From Udeniomyces pyricola (lineage: Eukaryota; Basidiomycota; Tremellomycetes; Cystofilobasidiales; Mrakiaceae), in the NCBI GenBank assembly GCA_039545295.1, contig BCIK01000017.1:248001-312000 (forward strand): DNA of 64,000 nt, in the 5' to 3' direction. Shown one piece after another: positions 36,496-49,693 of the stretch. The notes beneath the pieces are model-generated. The model was not told the DNA's origin, ran no database searches, and saw only the letters and a program-made list of their open reading frames with translations. Position 1 is the stretch's first letter, and the number at the start of each line of letters is the position of its first letter. The position numbers and the translations under genes were made by a program.

Positions 36496-39400
36496 ATGAG
36501 ATCTGGGACGGCGTTGATTTCTCCCCTTGCTTTCGCCAGAGGTAATCGATAATCTCCCGTCCCTTCGCTCCCCCCCTCTACCGCCCGTGCTTTCGTTTCC
36601 TTTTTCTTTTCTCATCCTTCTGATACTCACGCTGCGTATTTGCTCGTCGATTCCTCCAACAGAACCATCAATACCCTCTTCCCTGTCGTCCTCATCTCCA
36701 TCTCCCTGGTCATCCTCCTCTCCACCAATCTTTCCCACGTCTTCCACTCCTATCTCCTCCCTTCCTCCAATCAACCTATCTCTCTTCCCATCACCGCTGA
36801 CCTGTCTACCGACTCTTCAGACTCTATCCCCATTTCCCCTCTCATCCTTGAGAACAACCTCATTCGTGCCTCGGCCAACGCGGCCTATGGCTCCGAACCC
36901 GATCAACCCCGCTCGCTCCTTGAAAAAACCACGTCGTATCTTATCCTCCTCCTCACCCTCGTCCTGCTCTCGCTCGAGATTGCCAAAGGTTCCCTTCTTA
37001 CGACTGATTTGTCGGAAAGGACTCAGGGATGGGTCAACGTTGGCTTGACAGCGTACTTGGTCGTGTTGGCATTGTTGTCGTGCTCCAAGAGCTTTGGAAG
37101 CCATGTCTTGGGCTTGGAGAGACGCGCGTTGGACGTCCATCGGACGACACTCGTCATGATCTACTTCGTCATTGCGCTGGTTGATTTCAGATCGGGCTTG
37201 ATCCATCGAGGTGAAAAGGTCGGGTTCACGACGACTTCTCCCAGCAGCAAGACGACGACGAACCTCGTTCTCCTCGACGCACTCGTCTCGGGTGTGCTTC
37301 TCGTGATTTTTCTACTGGATGTGTGTACGCCTTATCGATCAGCGCTCGATGGAACGCTCACAGGTCATTTCTCGCGAGGCGGCAAGTACCAGAGGCCAAT
37401 TGAAGCGGCGGCGTCAGCAGCTGAGGGCACGACGGCGACTGCTGCGGCTGGCCAGGAGAAAAAGGCGCACCAATACGGCTCGACACCCATGATCGAAGAA
37501 CCGAGATCGGTCGCTTCGAGAGCTTTGTTCTCGTACATGAATCCTGTAGGTCTTGGTTCAAGGAATAAGCTCTCGTTGGCACTTTGCACTGGTGGAAACT
37601 AAACTGACGCTTTTCCTTAATCCCTACCAATTTATCTCTCCATCCCCCCCTCCCCCTTTGCCCTTCCGGGCTGGCCTATTCAATTACCCGCTCACAGCTG
37701 ATCTTCAAGCATTTCTGGACTCCCATTACCCCCTCCGATGTTCCTGCCCTGCGCGAAGACGACTGTTCCGCCGTTGTCGTTGGTGGTTGGCGCGAGTTCT
37801 TGGAAAAGGATCGACGACGCCGACGATCAGGAAAGAAGGAAGGCGGGACGGGCATGGAGACGACTCATTTGGCGTGGAAACTCATGGTTTACTTTAAAGG
37901 GTATTTTGCGCTGCAGACGGTGAGTCGAGTGTTTATTTGGGTCTTGGCTACGCAAGACGGGGGCCGGGGGGCGGGGGGGGGGGTTGCAAGATACGTTGCG
38001 CTTGCTTGTTTCTCGTTCCTTTGAATAGATGCGAAGGTACATTCCGGCATGACGCTGACAACACATTCTCCTCTCCTCTTTTTCTATATCTCTCTCTCTA
38101 GCTTTGGTCGACCGTCTTCGTCCTTTCCACCTACATTGCGCCTTTGACTCTGAACCTTATCCTCAAATTCATCGCTCGTCGCAAACTCTCACTCGACGAT
38201 CCCGTCGCGTATCCACCCCAATCTAATCACCTCGCCTACTCTTATGTGCTCCTTATGTTTGTGGGCTCGAGTGTGGCATCCATCGCCCATGGATATGCGC
38301 TTTGGCTGGGTAGAAGGATCTGTATCCGTTTGAGATCCATCATCGTTACGGAGGTGTTTGCCAAGGTAAGCGAGTAGGTTCTCCCCGGAGAGACAGACGG
38401 ACGGGCTTGGATTCCCATCGATTGGATAGGGGAAAAGCTCGAGTGACAGAAGGCTGATTGGTTTGGTTCACTGACCCTTTTCTTTGGATTCACATTTGCA
38501 TCCTGTCTTTCAAACTCCTGTTCTGTCGAATATCTTTCTTGTCTCATCGCTTACTTGCTCGACTTAGGCTCTCCGCCGATCAGATTCTTCTATCGTCGTC
38601 AAAGCCCTCGCTCAATCCGACGTCTCTCCGCCCACGTCCGAGTCCGCCAATATCCTTCCTAGCCAAGACGAAGCTGTTATTTCCTCCTCGCCATCCAAGA
38701 AAGACAAGAACTCCACTACTCCTGCTACTCCAGCTCCTGCCTCTCAGCCGACGACGGCGACCAAGAAGGAGCCGGAAGAAGGCGAAGCGACAGAAGGCAA
38801 GATCTTGTCGTTGGTCTCAGTCGATGCGTACTCAATCAGCGAGATTGCGGCGTACCTGTTGTTCTTGTTCCCAGAGTGCCCGTTGTCGATTGGGTTGTCG
38901 GTCTACTTCTTGTATCGAGTTGAGTCAAACGACTTTTTCCCTCCTTTTGCTTATTTGGGGTCTCATCCTTCGTTTCTTTTTTCCTTTCTTCTTTTGCTGC
39001 TCGGTCTTGCTCATGTACCTTTTCATGTTATCTCCTTCGCACAGCTCCTGGGGTGGTCGGCCCTCGTTGGCGTTGCGACATTGATCGCCCTTCTCGTAAG
39101 TCTAATACTTACCTCGGTTCTGCGCACTCCTAAAACCAAAGAAAAAAGAGAACCGATAAGTTGACCTCCTCTTTCACGTCTCACCGGTCCGTCTGATCCT
39201 CTTTTTGTTTTCAAACTATCTCTTCTTGACTTTGCCCAGCCCATCCAAATGTACTTTGCCAAGCTCTTCGTGACGGTCCAGAAGCATCTCCTCGTCGCGA
39301 CGGATGCGCGTCTCAATCTGGCGACCGAAGTCCTCGGCGCAATCCGGCTCGTCAAGTTCAACGGTTGGGAAGACAAGTTTGCGACCAAAATGCGAGAGAC

Positions 39401-42369
39401 GAGGCAGAAGGAGTTGACGCTTTTGAAGCGAAGGTTCTTTGTGTGGATCTTGCAAGGGGTTCTCTCTTGGGGTACTCCTGCGGTCGTAACGGTCGTAACA
39501 TGTGCGTTGACTCGTTCCTCCCATAATTGTTCCGTGACTCTCCTTCTTACTTCATCCGTTGATTCGTGCGTAAATATGTTTTTGACTCGCCACTAATATG
39601 CCATCGGTAATTCTTATTTCTTATCAGTCGCTGTTCACGTCAAGGTCTTCCACGCCCCCCTTCAAACCGACATTGCATGTGAGAACGGGTCCCCATTCTC
39701 CTTAATCCTCACGCTACTTCCTCCTTCTCGTCTAACGTTTCTTCGCCCGCCGGTTTCCGATTCGCACACTTTGACCACACCGCTGAATCTCATCCACTCC
39801 TTTCCCGTCCGATGTCGCTTCTGTTTTCTCCTGTTCATGTTTAGTTACCGCTCTCGCCCTCTTCAACATGCTTCGAAGTCCACTCGAAGCCATCACCGAT
39901 GTCAGTGCCATTCCTCAGCTCTCTAAAACGTTGACCTTTTTGCGTGCATCGAGAGACTTCCCGAGCTTGATTGACTCATCTGTATCTCCTCACGAACGTT
40001 CCCTGTTCCTTTCCCCTCTCGCCTTGTCGTCCCTTGCCCATGGTCTGTTTCTTTCAATGCTCTATATAGATGATTGCGCATGTTCTCGCCGCATACGTCT
40101 CGTGTAACCGCGTCCAAGATTTCCTCAACCAACCCGAGACGTCCAAGTACACGCACCTCACCACCATCCCGACGAACCCGGACGACCCGACGATCGGCTT
40201 TGAGAACGCGACGGTGGCGTACTCGGAGCGGGAAGACCATGGGATTGAGGGACATGGAGAGCGAGTAGATCAGGCGGGTGGACGCGAGACTGGGACTCAA
40301 GGAGAGAATGGAACGGGTGGAGAGTTTAGGTTGAAAGGGTTGAACTTGAGGTTCCCCGAAGGAGAACTATCGTTGATTGCGGGAGTGGTCGGTTCGGGAA
40401 AGGTGAGTCAGAGTTCCATAATCAAACGTTGGGAACAAACGAAGGCTCGTTAGAGGGGTTTAGATATCCGAAAAGGTAAAAGGACAATGACTTACAGATC
40501 CTCATTTGTTTCTTCTTTTCGTTTCTGCCGGACTTCCTCTTTTTTTTTTTCAAACATCTTTTACACGATGATCCATGCCTGTTCGATCTTGGATCCGACG
40601 ATACGACGTAGACGACGCTCTTGCTGTCGCTTCTTGGGGAGACGCATCTTCACTCGGGCCGAATTTTCATGCATGAACATTTCGCAAGGGGATCTGCACC
40701 CCTCGATCCCATCACGGGCCTATCGAGGACCGTCGCTTATTGGTGAGAAGATATTGGGAATCTATCGAGCCCATGATAGAGAGGGAGGAGGGGGGGAACC
40801 GAGGGAGAGGGAGTATAGGAAACATCGATCAAGGGCCTTGTAGACTGAACATATCGTCTTTTATTATTCTTCGGTGTTCAATGTTTATTCTCCCTCTCCT
40901 CCTCCTCTCTCTTCCTTGATGTTTCTAACGGTCGATGTGTGCTATGGACAGCCCTCAGCAGCCATGGTTGATTGGAGCGTCGATCCGAGGCGAGCTTTAT
41001 CTTCATCTTCCTTCCTTCCAACCTCCTTGGTAGAGGCTTCTTCCAGACGATAGAAATTCGACATCATTCCAGCTGTATCGCCAGGAAAAAACAGATAGTG
41101 ATGTTAACTTGGTTGTCATCGTTTTTCCGTCGTCTATCCTCCTTTGTCCCTCCGTCCCTCCCCTACATCTCCGTTCTGTTCTTGACCTACTTCAGAGAAC
41201 ATCGTCTTTGGATCGCCTTGGGATGAGAAGAGGTACAACGAAACCCTTGCAGCTTGTCAACTCGAGCGAGATCTTGAAATCTTCGAACTGTACGTATCGA
41301 TGATATATATATGCATCACGCATTGCATCTTCGCAGCATGCGGAGGATGCTTCGAGCAGATGGATCATTCCTGATCTTGTCGTCAATTCGTCAACACACA
41401 CTTTTTTTGTTTTCTGTTCATCGTCGGTTGCAGTGGCGATGAGACCGAAGTTGGAGAAAAGGGTACGGCGTGCAGTGGAGGTCAAAAAGCGGTTAGTCAC
41501 TGAACCATCATAGTCGTCTTCCTTGTTTGAGGGTATCTCGTAACGATCGAGCTCGTCGCCAACCTTTTAATCCTCTCTTTCTTTTTACTCCCNCCCCCCC
41601 CCCCCCTTTCCCTCTCCCATCTCCCTCCCGGCCATGCCTGACACCTTCTCTCTCTTTTTCCTTCTTTCATCCTCGATTCACCATTCAGAGAATCGCTCTC
41701 GCGCGAGCCGTGTATAGCCGAAGCTCGACAATTCTACTTGACGATGTCCTCTCCGCTGTCGATGCCCATACGGCCCAACACCTCTACAAGAAATGCATCC
41801 AGGGCCCGCTCCTCAAGGGTCGAACCGTGATTCTCGTCACGCACGCCGTCGGATTGTGCTTGCCGGGCGCCGGGTTCGGAGTTGGTACGTCTCAGATCAT
41901 CTCCTTCCTCCCCTCTGACAAGAATACAACCCAACTCCATCAAGATCAAGAATGAACAGTGTGTAGTTTGGAACAGGACTTTTGACTGATCGAATAATAA
42001 CTCCCGTCTTCTACATAATCGCATTCCAGTCTTGGAGAACGGTACGGTGGTTGCGTCTGGTTCACCCGAAGCCATCCGACATGCTTTCCCTGAGGATGCT
42101 CTCGCCGACTCAGCCACCGACGACGACCACCACGAGAAGCAAGCCGATGCGGCCGCTCTTCCCAGCGATGCCCACTCGACGCCTGGCGACCTCGAAGCCC
42201 TCGCGGCGGAGACTGGGGGAGAACTCGATTTGGAGGCCGCTAAGCGATTGAAGGAAAAGAGAGATAGCAAGAAACTCGTCCAGGAGGAGACGTCCGCTTC
42301 TGGAGGAGTTTCACGGGATGTTTACAAGGTACGATATTCAGCAAATCAACGCCTGACTACCTTTGTTTG

Positions 42370-42423
<54 letters not shown>

Positions 42424-45400
42424 CTGGACCCTCCTCCCTCACTTCCCAAGATCGGTATGCTGTACTGGTTGTGCAGGGAACTGGGGTGTCATCTTCGCTC
42501 ATCATTTTGTTGTCTTGGTTTGGTTCTGTGACACCAGCTTTACGCCAGCTCGATGGGCTCGTTATTCTTTTGGATCACTCTAGTCGTGCTCTTCTTTGGT
42601 TCGCAGGGAACCCAAATCATGACCAATCTTTGGATCAGGCAATGGGGTTCGTGCATCCTTCTTTTTCTGCTTTTTTTTGTGTTGAACAAAGAGCGAAAGA
42701 GACAGGGTCTCATCTTCTCGTTGTATCTCTCTTCTTGTGATTTTCACAGCGGGCCAGTATGACCGAAAAGCCGAGGAGACTTTGACTATGAACGCCGCTT
42801 CTTTCCTGCTGGCACCCATTCACCATCTCGTCAACCAAGTCGCTGATTCCTCGTCCATCGCCATCGACAACAACGCTACCACGTCCACCGTCTTCGCTTC
42901 TGTCATGGAGCAGGATGGCTATGAGGATAATACCAACTACTACCTTTGGATCTACGTCCTCATTAGCGCCTTGTACATGGTGACAATCTCGGTCCGAATG
43001 GCTTGGCTGTTTGCGGGATCGTTGCGAGCTTCGAGAGTGCTTTACGAGCAGCTCCTCCATCGGATTCTTCATGCTCGCTCGAGGTTCTTCGATTCGACTC
43101 CTAGTGGAAGGATCCTAAACCGACGTACGTCTTTTGAGCTCTTGATCTCTCTTTCTCCTTCTCGCTTGTTGTCGTTCTCGACGAAGAGCCTGGCATTATC
43201 TTTGTTTGCTTACAGCTTGTGTTTTTGTCAAACGTCAACTTCATCAGTCAGTAAAGATATGCAAGGCATCGATCAAGAAGCGGCTCCAGTCTTTATGTAC
43301 TTTGTTCGTCCCCCTCTTTACTCTCGATGTGCCCTCTCATTCCCATGCCCCGTCTTTTCAGACACTCAGCTATGTTCTCGGATCTATCGTGTTGCTCTTC
43401 TTCCTCCTTCTTCTGCTCTCCACGCTTGTTCTCCGCCCAGATCACGAGCGTCCTCGGTTCGCTAGCCGTCCTAGCCGTCATTGCGTTTTCGACACCGCTC
43501 TTTGTGCTTGGAGCGTTGTTCATGGTGGTCTTGTACTGGATCATCGGCGCGCTCTACCTCGTCATCTCAAGGCAGCTCAAGCGGATCGAATCGGTTTCTC
43601 GATCGCCCATCTACGTCAGCTGTTCGTGCTCTTTTATCTCTTTTATCAGCTTCGTGTCCTTTTTGAGCAGCGAGGGTGGCCTATGTGGTTTATGTGGATG
43701 TGGGTGAGGGGAAAGACTGACATTCGTTTGTTTTTCTCTGTTGGATCGTCCTCCATGACAGTCGCCGAGACTTTGAACGGAATGACCTCGTTCGTCAATT
43801 TCTGCTGCGTTTCGTTTTTGTTTTAACACGACCCGTCAAGAATGGATTGGCTCACTCGTGACGCATCCTCACGCATCTTCTTTGTCATTGTTTTTTGTTG
43901 TTGTTGTTGCTGTTGTTGTTGTATCGTGGTCATCTTTTGATCAATCGGTCAGGATTCGAGCATATGGAGATACGACTCGATTCACCGCTAACAACTTGAC
44001 GCTTCTCGATACCAACAAGTGCGTCCCTTATCGCCCCAATACTCTTCTTCTCTCTCCCTCTCCAATTTCAGGATATGTACACGGGCTGATTCTGATTGGC
44101 AACTTCACCCCATCTATCCATATCTGCACGATTGATTTATCACGATCAGTGCTCCTTTCCTGCTCCTGTGGCAATGCAACCGATGGCTGAGTGTCTGCTG
44201 CGACGTCGCAGGTGGCCTTGTTGCGCTCTTTGCGGCGACGTTTGTGCTGCTCTCACCAAGACTCGACGCAGGAATCGCAGGTCTATCTCTTGTGAGTCAT
44301 CGACTCCTCCATCCATGCTGTTTCCTCTCTCTCTCCCCTTTCTCTGATAGCTTCGAGAGAGGTAGTTCTAGACGCTGACTCACCGTATGGTCGTCCTTCT
44401 ATTTGTAGTCGTACTCGTACGCTCGATTTCCTTCTCTTTCTTTGTCCCAATCCTTACCTTTGTACCAATCGACTTCACGGACTGTTGTACATCTACTGAT
44501 CTCCTTTTGGCTTTGCTTATGATCCCCCTCTGCACTCTCTCGTTTCGCGCCGTTGGTCTCGTAGTATCACCTTTTCAGACTTTGTTCTCTGGGTTGTTCG
44601 GTGAGGCTCGAATCTCTCTTATTGTCCTGCTCGCCATCAATCGTGCGAGAAGGGCGGAAGGTCATATTGATGGTTACATGTACATAGGATGACTGACTTT
44701 CAAAAATCTGTACCTTGTTTTTTTTTTTGTCTTCGTTTTTCACTTACAACAGACTGTACAGGTTCGTCCCGTCGGTCTTCCGATATGCTCTCGGTGGAAA
44801 TTAGCAAGCATCAACGCTTCCCTACCGAAAAAAATCGTTGCTTATCACTCTGTTCGTTCCTCGTTTTGTTTTCTTCCCATTCACAGCGCTATGGAAATCA
44901 ACCTGAACTCTGTCGAACGAGTCGCCGAGTACCTCACGATTGAAGTCGAAGAAGAAGAAGATGCCAAAGGACTCGAACCGCCTGCCCATTGGCCATCGCG
45001 GGACGGCTCGATCGAGGTCCGAGGGTTGACGGCCCGTTACGCACCGGAACTCGAGCCGGTTCTCAAGGACGTTAGCTTTACGATTCAACCAGGGGAGCGC
45101 GTTGGCATTTGCGGTAGGACTGTAAGTTTTTCTCTCTACATATATATATATATATATATCTCCTTGGCTGCATGATTTGCCCTAGAGCTTTGCAATGAGG
45201 TTCTTCATGTTGACAGTTTGGCCTGCCTTTGTTATTCCCTCGTCTACTCCTTCCGCATTCTACTTGCCCCCTTCCTCCCGATCATCCACAGGGATCGGGC
45301 AAGTCTACACTAGCACTGACTTTCTTCCGATTCTTGGAGGCGGAATCTGGCTCGATCGTGATTGACGGGCTCGACATCTCGAAAATGTCCCTCGCGACGC

Positions 45401-46518
45401 TCCGTCGACGGCTCACTATCATTCCCCAAGACGCCCAACTCTTCCTCGGAACCGTGCGCGACAACCTGGATCCCTTCAACCAGCATGAGGATGGGGAGCT
45501 TTGGGAAGCGCTCGTTGCGACTCGAATGGCGTCGTGGTCGACGCCGGCGGCTTCAAGATTCGGATCTAAAGCCCCTTCCAGAGTCGTCTCGGCCATGAAC
45601 GTTACAGAACTAGCTACAGAGTCGAGCGGAAGTGGAACGCTTGTCGGGGAGGCGGAAGAGGAGGAAATCAGTCAGATCCGATCGCTTGAAGATGGAGTTT
45701 CTGCGGGAGGAAAGAACTTCAGGTGCGTTCGAGGTTAACTTTGATACGCGAGGGTGGCCGTTTGCCTAAGAGCGATGAAGCTGGATCGATGACTGAATGA
45801 AGGGTCTCTCATCCTTCTCGCTCGCTTTGGGATCGACTTGATCGTGTCTTTTCTTTGCCGTGTTTCTTGTTCGTCTTTCAATGGGTATCAGTGCGGGTCA
45901 ACGGCAGCTCCTCGCTCTCGCTCGAGGCCTTCTCAAGCTGAAGACGTCCAATATCCTTCTCCTCGATGAGTCCACGGCCAATCTTGGTGAGTACCCGGAT
46001 GCCTTGGTTCTCTGATAATCCTTCTTACTCTCTCTCTCTCGCTCTTGCCATAGATCTCGTCAAATCCAAGCTAACGTCTTCATCGTCTTCTCGGATCATT
46101 TTTCTCTACCAGACCACGCGACGGATGCTGCTATCCAGCACACTCTGCGCAACAACTTGGGCAACGAAGTGACGATGTTGACCGTTGCTCATCGCTTGAA
46201 GACGGTCGTCGAGAATCACAAGATCCTCGTGCTCGACGCCGGTCGAGTTTTGGTACGTCTGACACGCTTGGAAACATATATGACTCCGATCTCCAGCGTG
46301 TTCCATCAGGCTGACTCATTGGGTTTGATCTCCTTCCCTTGCACTTCATGTGACCGTGGTCTCGACAGGAATTCGGACCCCCCGTCGAGTTGCTCAAGAA
46401 GGAAGGCGGAGCGTTCCGTCAACTTGCAGAGAAGAGTGGCGAGCTTAACGTGTTGGAAGCTATGGCGAGATCTGCGCACGATGCTCGTGTGCAGCAGCTG
46501 CTGGCGGAGAGGAAGTGA
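36496..46518 (+). CDS. ABCC/MRP-type full ABC transporter
   Basis: About 1,800 residues in roughly 32 exons. Main exons: 36663-37545, 37698-37919, 38102-38365, 38568-38918, 39240-39501, 40070-40402, 40612-40742, 40952-40989, 41196-41289, 41434-41491, 41689-41884, 42030-42328, 42538-42646, 42750-43124, 44150-44291, 44887-45121, 45292-45722, 45892-45986, 46113-46252, 46369-46518; small ones are listed under findings. NBD1 has Walker [12 protein letters not shown]-loop YCPQQPW, signature CSGGQKAR and Walker [13 protein letters not shown] (Asp at the catalytic-Glu site). NBD2 has [22 protein letters not shown] and [13 protein letters not shown]. This asymmetry is typical of ABCC pumps (Ycf1, Yor1, MRP1), which export conjugates from cytosol to vacuole or outside. 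An extra N-terminal hydrophobic region precedes the first membrane domain. The first exon is unsure: an ATG at 36496 needs a weak GTTGAT donor to join 36663 in frame. Confidence 0.9.
41593..41593. other. ambiguous base in a C run
   Basis: A single N sits within a C homopolymer in an intron of the ABC transporter gene, so the intron length is uncertain by a few bases. Confidence 0.95.
42373..42421. repeat. (CA)24 microsatellite in an intron
   Basis: An uninterrupted CA dinucleotide run in the intron between exons ending at 42328 and starting at 42538 of the ABC transporter gene, close to the 5' splice site. Confidence 0.9.
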
Positions 46519-46837
46519 TGTCGATGGTCGTTGCAGAGAAAGAGAGAGAGGGGTATTGGGACATGATGTAGAGCGAGATTGGGAGCAGAACATGGCAGAA
46601 TAAAATATGGGAATCAATGCATCACGTCTGGTGGACAGAGACTCACTTTGATCGAATGAACCGGATCGATCATGTAAAGAAAGAAAAGAATCGTTTTATG
46701 AGGTGTTTCTGTTGTTGACCAAGTTGGCTGGCTGGCCGGGCACAGCCTTAGATAATTAATCAATGGACTGCTCGAAAGTCGCGAAGCCGAGAGACATCCA
46801 TCTAAACTCTTGACTTCCGCCTCGCTCCTCCTTCGTC
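46519..46837. other. short intergenic gap
   Basis: 319 bp between tandem plus-strand genes. It has to contain the ABC gene terminator and the promoter of the WD40 gene. No distinct motif was identified. Confidence 0.5.
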
Positions 46838-49224
46838 ATGTCCCATTACCCCGCCCTCAACCTCGTCTCTACCCCGTCTTACCTCGCTTTCTCCACCGGA
46901 CCGACCGTTCACCTCCTCGCGGCCGAGTCAGGCGAACTCCTCGCGTCGTCCCCGGCTGAGGACGCCCACGTTGGCCTCGTTAGGCTCCTGGCCGTCTCCA
47001 ACGATGGCAAGTGGCTCGCGAGCGTTGCCGATGACAAGGTCCTCAAAGTTTGGGAGGTTCTCGAAGGTGGGAAGGCCCTCAAATGCAACAGTGCCAGGTG
47101 CGAAGGCTTACGTTTCCTCTGCTCCCATGCTTTCCCGTCGGGCTTGCTGGCTGGTCTGACTTCGCTGGGCTTCCAACATGTCCCCACCAAACGACTGACG
47201 GGACCCAACCGGGGTTTCTTCTCCTTTCTTTTTCGTTCTGCTTTGTTCTGTTCTACCAGGGAGACCCAAAAGAAGCTCTCGACCATCATGTTCACTTCGA
47301 AGAACGAGATTGTTGTTGGGGACCGATTGGGCGATGCTTTCACGTGGGTATCGACGGTTCCTCCCTTCCCCCTTTCGTCAAGACTCTAATGTTGGACGTG
47401 CCTTCTTATGACGAGGTCACTGTGCCGGAAGATAAAGGTCTCATCGCTTACTATACCATTCGTTTCATTCGCTTGACATCTCGTTGCGGTCCATCTTGCT
47501 TTGGATTCGAACAGCTACCCGCTTCAACCGCGTGCACCTACGATCCCGACGGCTGAGTCCGCCGAGAAGCAACGGAAATTCGACCTCGCTGCCGATCCTT
47601 CTCTAAACCCCCACGGCACGCTCATCCTCGGTCATACCTCCCCCATCACCTCGCTCCACCTCACTCCGGATGAGAAACACATCATCACCTCCGATCGAGA
47701 CGAACACATCCGGATTTCTCTTTACCCTAAGGGTTACGTCGTCGAACGTTTCCTCCTCGGCCACAAGCGATTTATCTCGTCACTCCTCCCTCTTCCCGAA
47801 GCCGATGTCCTTCTGAGTGCCGGAGGAGACAAGGATATCCACGTCTGGACGTTCTCAGAAGGAACGCTCAAAGCCAAGATTCCTGTGTTTGATGCTATCA
47901 TGCCTTTCGTCCAGGTCCGAGCGCCTAAGCGGTTCGGTCGAAATCGGGTTGAGAGAACTCCCGATTCGGAACACTTGGCCATTACCAAGATGATTCAAGT
48001 CGGCTCGTATGTCGTGGGGCTGGCACTCGGGTGAGTCAAAGTGACATCAAGCAGCTCATATCCCTATCGCTGAGTTGACGACGTTTCTGTTGGGGAATTC
48101 AGGCAAGAGTCTGACGGAAAAGACTCGAGCAGATTGGCTAACAATGTTATATATATATAAATATATATGATACGATTGTTTCCTCTTTTTTTTTCTCTTG
48201 TCCCCACCCGACGTATCCGCGTCGATCAGCTCGACCGCCCTCTTCTACTTCTCCACGCTCGACTTGTCGTCTTCGACGGTTCTCCGCACGATCGATCTCG
48301 GCAAGCCCATCCTTGATTTCGCGGCGACCAACGCGGGATCATCCGTTTTGGTGTCGCTCGACGATGCGTCGAATGAGAAACTGCCATTGGTGTTGCTAGA
48401 AGTGACTCCATCAGAGGTGTGTCGCTTGTTGCTGTTTCTTTTTTATTCTTTGGGGGGGGGGGGGNGGGGGGGATCCGAGGAGATGTGAAGTTTCTTTTAT
48501 TGTCCTTTCCTCCATTCAGGCTTGATCTGAGGTCAAAACTGATGCTCATCCTTTTTCTGATCCCTGTTTTTGTGTATGTGTATGTGTGTATCGCGTTAAA
48601 CTCCTCAATCAACCAACTTCTCGTCCTCTTCCCTTCTTTTCTCCCCTCTTCGTCCTTTCTTCGTCCAATCAGATTACCACCCCTTCTCCTTCCCATCCTT
48701 TACTCAGTGCTCTCCTCTCCCAACCTTCCCTCCTCATCTCCCCTCCTTCTCCCACCACCACTACCACCATTTCTTCCGCTCCGCCCAAGAACGCTCACCC
48801 CCATACGAAGCCCAAAGACTTCAACCTCTACCAGCCCTTGATCGAGCTCCCCAAGTGGTCGGGTTTCGATGGCGCTGGTTTCGGTGGGGGTCCCGAGGAA
48901 GGTGCCGAAGAGAAAGGGTCAGGAGGAGGAGGGGAGGAAGAAGAAGGAGGGGAGGAAGTGTTGACGAAGAGGGAGAAAGGGAGACGGGCTAGGAACGGTG
49001 GAAACGCCAGTAAAGTCACAGGGGTGGGAGGAGGGAAGAAGATGAAGTTGAATGGTGGTGGTGGTGGAGAGGAAGTGGTCGGGTCGACGGTTGTTGAGGA
49101 GGAAAAGAAGGAAGATGAGGCAGTTGTGGTTCCATCGACGTCAACGGGTGTGGCCGACGCAGGGTCGGTAGTTGAAGAAACTCAGGCGCGGGAAGAGGAA
49201 GAGGCGAGTCTGAATACTATGTAA
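46838..49224 (+). CDS. tRNA (guanine-N7) methyltransferase non-catalytic subunit, WD40 (Trm82/WDR4)
   Basis: Five exons (46838-47097, 47260-47343, 47515-48030, 48230-48416, 48673-49224) encode about 532 residues. WD-type repeats are visible: VRLLAVSNDGKWLASVADDKVLKVWEV, then LGHTSPITSLHLTPDEKHIITSDRDEHIRISLYP, and LGHKRFISSLLPLPEADVLLSAGGDKDIHVW. The sequence TSDRDEHIRIS directly followed by an LGH repeat is the hallmark of Trm82/WDR4, the subunit that holds the methyltransferase Trm8 in place to make m7G46 in tRNA. The last exon keeps YQPLIELPKW and then becomes a long Gly/Glu/Lys-rich tail (about 130 residues) with basic patches that may serve as nuclear signals and are not part of the yeast protein. 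One N lies in the fourth intron. The catalytic partner is not in the window. Confidence 0.85.
48465..48465. other. ambiguous base in a G run
   Basis: A single N inside a G homopolymer of about 20 bases in the fourth intron of the Trm82-like gene. Coding sequence is not affected. Confidence 0.95.
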
Positions 49225-49693
49225 GAGTAAAAGGGAACAGAGGGGAACGCAAAGGGGGGGGAAGATGGGATCCATATATATATATATATTACGTCAACGC
49301 TTTTCGTTGGGTCCTTTGATTTCAATTCCTGATTCATCTGTGGGTTCCGTGACTTTTTCTTTCTTTCTTTCCTTTTCTCTCTCTACCTGCTGTGAACGCC
49401 GATGTGAAAGCGAATCCATCTTGGAAACAAAAAAAAAAGAGAGAAGGAGAAATGCGATATCTATTCTTTTACAGAACGCAAGAACGATACGATTAAGTAC
49501 AAAATCGATCACTCTATCTGAGTTCTTCAACTTATGTCGATAAGCCCAAGAGTACATGATCATGAAGAAGAACAATCACTTTAGCATGGATATCCGAAAG
49601 ATGCATATATATATGTGTGTATGTGTGTGTGTGTGTGCGTGTGTGTTTTGGCAAAAGGGGGGTTTTATACGTCTTCTCGAAAGCGTAAATCAT
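49225..49693. other. gap between convergent genes
   Basis: 3' flanks of the Trm82-like and Erv1 genes. It has a TA repeat at 49273-49290, about 50 bases after the Trm82 stop, and a TG repeat at 49615-49645 just beyond the Erv1 stop. Confidence 0.55.

Noticed and set aside
36640..36662. Start of the ABC protein within the long open frame at 36640
   Set aside because: That frame has no ATG near its beginning, and a CAACAG acceptor at 36662 suggests it begins as an exon with an upstream start.
40403..40611. Coding continuation directly after GVVGSGK
   Set aside because: Reading through the GTGAGT gives non-homologous sequence and a stop. Splicing to 40612 gives [10 protein letters not shown], the expected Walker A continuation.
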